Of a DNA stretch of 9,173 bases, positions 6,485 to 9,173 are shown one piece after another. The notes beneath the pieces are model-generated. The model was not told where the DNA came from. It saw only the letters and a program-made list of their open reading frames with translations, and made no database searches. The stretch comes from Alphaproteobacteria bacterium (GTDB lineage: Bacteria; Pseudomonadota; Alphaproteobacteria; Micropepsales; Micropepsaceae). Position numbers and translations under genes: made by a program. The DNA lies in the NCBI GenBank assembly GCA_015654715.1, contig JAATGK010000445.1, forward strand, positions 1-9,173. Reading direction: 5' to 3'. Positions within the stretch are counted from its first letter, which is position 1. Each line of letters opens with the position of its first letter.

Positions 6485-7039
6485 ATGAACCGCTTTCTCG
6501 CCTCGGGAAAATTCCTCGCGCTGCTGCTGACGCTGGTCATCGCAGGGGGCATCGGCTACTGGGCGTGGAGCGGCATGAAGGCGCCGCCGGTGGCGGTACC
6601 GTCTGCCATCGTCACGACGCCGCCCGGTTGGGTCAAACTCGATGGCGGCAGCTTCACCCTTTATGCCCCGCCAGGCTCGCAGCTTCGCCAAGCGCGCGGC
6701 GCCGGTTTCACTTACGGCGACATCATCGGGTCGCCCTATTGCGTCCGCTTCCAAGCCGGTCCGCATGCCGGTCTGATGATGACCAAGAAAAGCCACCCCG
6801 ACTATTCCGAAAGTACGCTGGTCGTGGATGGCCATCCCGGCACGCTGCGTCAGGGCGTTCTCAGCGCCAACGAGCAGCAATTCTGGTTTCCCGGTTGTGG
6901 CGCGCCGGTCTATTTCGGCCTGTTCTTGGCATCCCGGGCCCCTGGCGGTGAGAGCTTGGCGATCGAGGTCACTGCCGCGGACGAAGACGCGCGGGACAAC
7001 GTCCTGATGATGTTCCAGTCGATCCGGCTTGCGAAATAG
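6485..7039 (+). CDS. Membrane-anchored protein of unknown function (184 aa)
   Basis: Not recognised. Seen: one N-terminal hydrophobic segment (residues about 9-28, FLALLLTLVIAGGIGYWAW) preceded by Arg and Lys, so either a signal anchor or an uncleaved export signal, with residues 30-184 probably periplasmic. The soluble part opens with PPGWVKLDGGSFTLYAPPGS and closes with LAIEVTAADEDARDNVLMMF; this strand-rich layout recalls PsbP/Mog1-like small domains, a weak impression only. Two cysteines (C86, C138) could form a disulfide in the periplasm. ATG 6485 is preferred over ATG 6479 because GGGAG (6474-6478) is then 6 nt away. The frame is open back to 6383 without a good start. Stop is 21 bp from the convergent higA stop. 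The divergent 194-bp gap to the flagellar-like gene shows no clear regulatory site. Confidence 0.7.
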   Translation: MNRFLASGKFLALLLTLVIAGGIGYWAWSGMKAPPVAVPSAIVTTPPGWVKLDGGSFTLYAPPGSQLRQARGAGFTYGDIIGSPYCVRFQAGPHAGLMMTKKSHPDYSESTLVVDGHPGTLRQGVLSANEQQFWFPGCGAPVYFGLFLASRAPGGESLAIEVTAADEDARDNVLMMFQSIRLAK

Positions 7040-7060
7040 GCTTTGGGGTCTTTGGGGCGT

Positions 7061-7444
7061 CTATTCCGCGGCGACGGAATGGGTTGGGATACTGTCGAGC
7101 TTGTCGTCGAGGTCGACATGCGCCTGCCACAGATCGAAGGCTTGCTGCATCCGCAGCCACAGGCCCGGCCCGTTGCCGCAGAAGCGGCCGAAACGCAGCG
7201 CCATTTCCGCAGTTACCGCCGAACGGCCGGAGATGATGGCATGCAAGGTTTGGCGCGAAACGCCGAGTTGGCGCGCCGCTTCGCTGACCGAAAGCCCAAG
7301 TTCGCTGAGGACGATGTCGCGGAACAATTCGCCGGGATGGGTCGGGCGGCGGTCTATTTTCAATTCAGTGGTCTTGGACGAGGTCGACTTTGCGCGCTTC
7401 GCCGTCTTGCCACTCGAAGGTAATTCGCCACGGTCCATTGACAT
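7061..7444 (-). CDS. higA: HigA-family antitoxin (XRE-type HTH)
   Basis: Antitoxin of a type II toxin-antitoxin pair. It binds and neutralises the HigB-like toxin and usually represses its own operon. Seen: the family hallmark KIDRRPTHPGELFRDIVL (about residues 29-46), then a helix-turn-helix of Cro/XRE type (about 51-73, LSVSEAARQLGVSRQTLHAI), then AVTAEMALRFGRFCGN and GLWLRMQQAFDLWQ, as in typical HigA. Start uncertain: the ATG at 7444 gives 127 aa and an 80-bp overlap with the toxin gene, adding a Lys/Ser-rich tail unusual for the family. A TTG at 7361-7363, one base after the toxin stop, gives 100 aa, the usual length, but lacks a ribosome binding site. The toxin-first order is the normal higBA layout. 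Confidence 0.9.
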   Translation of the reverse strand: MSMDRGELPSSGKTAKRAKSTSSKTTELKIDRRPTHPGELFRDIVLSELGLSVSEAARQLGVSRQTLHAIISGRSAVTAEMALRFGRFCGNGPGLWLRMQQAFDLWQAHVDLDDKLDSIPTHSVAAE

Positions 7445-7643
7445 CTACTCGCCATCTCACCGGCTTGAAGCGGCTATCGGGATGAAGCCGCAGGCCGGGT
7501 AACTTCAGATCGTCCAGCGTTTCGGTGTGGTACAAAGCATCCAAAATCTGCAAACACCGCATCTGCAAATCAGGACGAACTTTAGGGCTCTTCCCGGTCT
7601 CAAAGAGTTCTTTGAGGCCTTTGTGGGCAAGAAAACCGATCAT
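7365..7643 (-). CDS. higB: HigB/RelE-family toxin
   Basis: Ribosome-dependent mRNA interferase of the HigB type, expected to cleave translated mRNA when free of HigA. 92 aa, normal length. Seen: the N-terminal pattern HKGLKELFETG (8-18), the conserved LPGLRLHP (48-55), the strand pair VRWRVDVNGPWRITFEW (62-78), and the C-terminal VDLVQDH, where the family usually has VDYEDYH (final His kept, the Tyr replaced). Start ATG (7641-7643) with AAGGGA 9 nt upstream. The toxin precedes and overlaps or abuts higA. The loss of the Tyr near the C-terminus could weaken activity, but this position varies. Confidence 0.92.
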   Translation of the reverse strand: MIGFLAHKGLKELFETGKSPKVRPDLQMRCLQILDALYHTETLDDLKLPGLRLHPDSRFKPVRWRVDVNGPWRITFEWQDGEARKVDLVQDH

Positions 7644-7710
7644 GGGTGTGCATCCCTTGTACGCGATCTTCTTCGCGTTTCAGCATCGTTTTCACCTCTC
7701 TCATAGCTTT

Positions 7711-7728
7711 GGTAGTTGTCACACTACC
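7711..7728. promoter_or_regulatory. 18-bp dyad, candidate HigA operator
   Basis: GGTAGT-TGTCAC-ACTACC: a perfect 6-bp inverted repeat with a 6-bp spacer, 68 bp upstream of the higB start. Size and place suit a dimeric HTH repressor such as HigA. Binding is inferred. Confidence 0.4.
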
Positions 7729-7747
7729 CTGAGCCACACCTATGCTT

Positions 7748-7764
7748 GGCAGTTCTAACCTGCC
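7748..7764. promoter_or_regulatory. Second short dyad upstream of higBA
   Basis: GGCAG (7748-7752) and CTGCC (7760-7764) around a 7-bp AT-rich centre, 32 bp centre to centre from about the middle of the 7711-7728 dyad (roughly three helical turns). Its arms differ from the other dyad, so it may be a separate site or a hairpin in the higBA leader. Confidence 0.25.
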
Positions 7765-7770
7765 TTGAGT

Positions 7771-7848
7771 GGGATGTGTAAGGCGAAACTTTCCACGTGT
7801 CAAGTCATGCCTTACAGTTTGACATCCCTTCCCACCCCACCGTAAAAC
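7771..7848. promoter_or_regulatory. Long imperfect inverted repeat with divergent TTGACA boxes (putative higBA and ffh promoters)
   Basis: Left arm GGGATGT-GTAAGGC (7771-7784) is mirrored by GCCTTAC (7809-7815) and ACATCCC (7822-7828), the right arm holding 6 extra bases. Rightward promoter: TTGACA (7819-7824), 18-bp spacer, TAAAAC (7843-7848), which would transcribe ffh with a leader of about 225 nt. Leftward promoter: TTGACA (complement of 7798-7803), 17-bp spacer, TACACA (7775-7780, weak), toward higBA. Sequence is seen; activity is inferred. Confidence 0.4.
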
Positions 7849-7859
7849 CTCGCCCCTCT

Positions 7860-7900
7860 CCGGAAGGCTCAGGCTTTCCGGTCCCAGGCTCGGCTTGGGA
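7860..7900 (+). other. Two abutting hairpins with near-identical tips in the ffh leader
   Basis: Hairpin 1: CCGGAAGGC (7860-7868), loop TCAG, GCTTTCCGG (7873-7881), 9 bp including one G-U. Hairpin 2 starts at the next base: TCCCAGGC (7882-7889), loop TCG, GCTTGGGA (7893-7900), 8 bp including one G-U. The tips GGCTCAGGCTT and GGCTCGGCTT are almost the same while the lower stems differ but still pair. Could be a structured leader, a small RNA, or another repeat family. TCCGGAAGG recalls SRP RNA, but the rest of that fold is absent. Confidence 0.5.
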
Positions 7901-7921
7901 TCGCCCTCAGGCAGCGCGTGG

Positions 7922-7935
7922 CGCCCCCTGGGGCG
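7922..7935. other. Short GC-rich palindrome in the ffh leader
   Basis: CGCCCC-CT-GGGGCG. As RNA it could form a 5-bp stem with a 4-nt loop. It is followed by TTAG, not a U tract, so it does not look like a terminator. Between it and the REP doublet (7936-7970) I see nothing further. Confidence 0.3.
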
Positions 7936-7970
7936 TTAGTGCTGTGGTGTGACGGTTCATTCTTCTTATC

Positions 7971-8057
7971 CGTCATGGCCGCCCTTGAGGCGGCCATCCA
8001 GGCTTCCGGCGCTTTGCGGCGACGGGATGGATGGCCGGGTCAAGCCCGGCCATGACG
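7971..8057. repeat. REP doublet (inverted pair) just upstream of ffh
   Basis: Unit 1 (7971-8000) and unit 2 (8028-8057) are 30-bp inverted copies around a 27-bp centre. Each unit forms its own 9-bp hairpin: ATGGCCGCC (7975-7983) / GGCGGCCAT (7989-7997), and ATGGCCGGG (8031-8039) / CCCGGCCAT (8045-8053). Placed in the same orientation, the two share the loop TCAAG and differ only at two stem pairs, both compensated (CC/GG versus GG/CC). The family matches the 'cgtcatggccggg...' palindromes I recall as common between genes in alphaproteobacteria. The pair ends 22 bp before the ffh start. Confidence 0.85.
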
Positions 8058-8079
8058 AACAGGGAAGACGGCAGGCTCG

Positions 8080-9173
8080 ATGTTCGACTCTTTGCAATCC
8101 CGCCTTGGCGGCGTGTTCGACAAGCTTCGCGGCCGCGGTGCGCTCACCGAAGCCGATGTCGATGAGGCGCTGAAGGAAGTCCGCACGGCTCTCATTGAAG
8201 CCGACGTGGAGCTTGGCGTTGTCGAAGACTTTGTAAGAAAGGTTCGCCCCCGTGCGGAGGGCGAGGCGGTGATCCGTTCGGTCACGCCCGCCCAGCAAGT
8301 CGTCAAGATCGTCCACGATTCTCTGATCGAGATGCTCGGCAGCGAAAGCGCCGGGCTGACGCTGGGCTCGCCGCCCGCCCCGATCCTGATGGTCGGCCTC
8401 CAGGGCTCGGGCAAGACCACCACCACCGCCAAGCTCGGCCTTCTGCTCCAGACCAAAGAGAAAAAACGCGTCTTGATGGCCTCGCTGGACGTCGCCCGTC
8501 CCGCCGCCATGGAGCAGCTCAAGATTCTCGGCGAGCAGGCCGGCGTGCCGACGTTGCCGATCATCGGCGGCCAGACCCCGCTCACCATCGCCAAGCGCGC
8601 ACTCGCCGCCGCCCGGGTCGGCGGCTACGACGTCCTCATCCTCGATACCGCCGGCCGTCAGCATGTCGACGAGCAGTTAATGGCCGAAGCCGCCGCGGTG
8701 CGCGAGATCACCAATCCGCACGAAACCCTTCTAGTCGCCGACAGCCTGACCGGTCAGGACGCGGTCAATATCGCCAAAGCCTTCCACGACCGCATGCCGC
8801 TCACCGGCATTATCTTGACGCGGGCGGACGGCGATGCCCGCGGCGGTGCGGCGCTGTCGATGCGAGCGGTCACCGGCGCCCCGATCAAATTCCTCGGCAT
8901 GGGCGAGAAGCTCGATGCCTTGGAGCCGTTCCATCCCGAACGCGTTGCCGGCCGTATCCTTGATATGGGCGATGTCGTTTCGCTGGTCGAAAAGGCCACC
9001 GAGACCGTCGACAAGGAACAGGCCGAGAAGCTGGCGGCCAAGCTGAAGAAGGGCTCGTTCGACATGAACGATCTCAACGATCAGCTCGGGCAAATGAAGA
9101 AAATGGGCGGCCTGCAGGGTCTGATGGGCATGCTGCCGGGCGTCGGCAAGATCAAGAACCAGCTCAGCGAAGC
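8080..9173 (+). CDS. ffh: Signal recognition particle protein Ffh (3' end cut by window edge)
   Basis: SRP54-type GTPase. It binds signal peptides emerging from the ribosome and, with 4.5S RNA, docks on FtsY at the membrane. 364 codons visible. Seen: the N domain with ALTEADVDEALKEVRTALIEADV (about 22-44), G1 GLQGSGKTT (106-114), DVARPAAMEQL (where DTxRPAA is usual), DTAGR (189-193), TRADGD (247-252, the TKxD element in its common bacterial TR form), GEKLDALEPFHPER (closing motif), and the start of the M domain with its methionine-rich finger loop (MGGLQGLMGMLPG). The rest of the M domain lies past the edge. The ribosome binding site is weak (CAGG 4 nt before the ATG, AGGGA 14 nt before). The leader contains a REP doublet and tandem hairpins. 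Confidence 0.97.
   Translation, partial: MFDSLQSRLGGVFDKLRGRGALTEADVDEALKEVRTALIEADVELGVVEDFVRKVRPRAEGEAVIRSVTPAQQVVKIVHDSLIEMLGSESAGLTLGSPPAPILMVGLQGSGKTTTTAKLGLLLQTKEKKRVLMASLDVARPAAMEQLKILGEQAGVPTLPIIGGQTPLTIAKRALAAARVGGYDVLILDTAGRQHVDEQLMAEAAAVREITNPHETLLVADSLTGQDAVNIAKAFHDRMPLTGIILTRADGDARGGAALSMRAVTGAPIKFLGMGEKLDALEPFHPERVAGRILDMGDVVSLVEKATETVDKEQAEKLAAKLKKGSFDMNDLNDQLGQMKKMGGLQGLMGMLPGVGKIKNQLSE

Noticed and set aside
7600..7803. 67-codon minus-strand frame upstream of higB as a full gene
   Set aside because: It crosses the dyads and overlaps higB in another frame and shows no coding signature; only its last 28 codons have a ribosome binding site and these are listed as a weak finding.
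7851..7936. SRP (4.5S) RNA gene next to ffh
   Set aside because: TCCGGAAGG is shared with the SRP RNA tip, but the asymmetric internal loop with AGCAG and the long closing helix are absent; the hairpins are too short and abut directly.
7966..8664. Minus-strand open frame of 232 codons
   Set aside because: Antisense to ffh and its REP-containing leader.

Overview
The window looks like a GC-rich alphaproteobacterial chromosome. FtsY, MtaB, DapF and Ffh all read as alphaproteobacterial proteins, and two families of short palindromic repeats resemble REP-type elements that I recall as common in Hyphomicrobiales and related lineages. I cannot name a genus from the sequence.

Left part (1-2940, minus strand): a tight housekeeping operon dapF -> mtaB -> ftsY (lysine/peptidoglycan precursor synthesis, tRNA A37 methylthiolation, SRP receptor). 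dapF and mtaB are 2 bp apart, mtaB and ftsY overlap by 4 bp (ATGA), and ftsY runs off the left edge. The 5' end of mtaB contains a three-copy palindromic repeat cluster that is read in frame, giving the enzyme an unusual low-complexity N-terminal extension.

Middle (2941-7643): an accessory block. It holds a secreted S9A prolyl oligopeptidase (plus strand) and a convergent minus-strand run of very small ORFs. Of these, one resembles a miniature flagellar rod/hook protein, two end in a motif resembling YjfB-type putative motility proteins, and one is unrecognised. Then come a membrane-anchored protein of unknown function (plus strand) and a higB-higA type II toxin-antitoxin pair (minus strand).

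Right part (7644-9173): a 436-bp non-coding stretch dense in structure (two dyads, a long imperfect inverted repeat with divergent TTGACA boxes, tandem hairpins with near-identical tips, and a REP doublet whose stems carry compensatory differences), followed by ffh (plus strand), which runs off the right edge. The two SRP GTPases, FtsY and Ffh, thus flank the window. From memory, dapF-mtaB-ftsY often lies close to ffh in alphaproteobacteria, so the middle block probably arrived later.

The most noteworthy signals are the REP-derived MtaB N-terminus, the cluster of tiny motility-like genes, and the layered structured leader in front of ffh.
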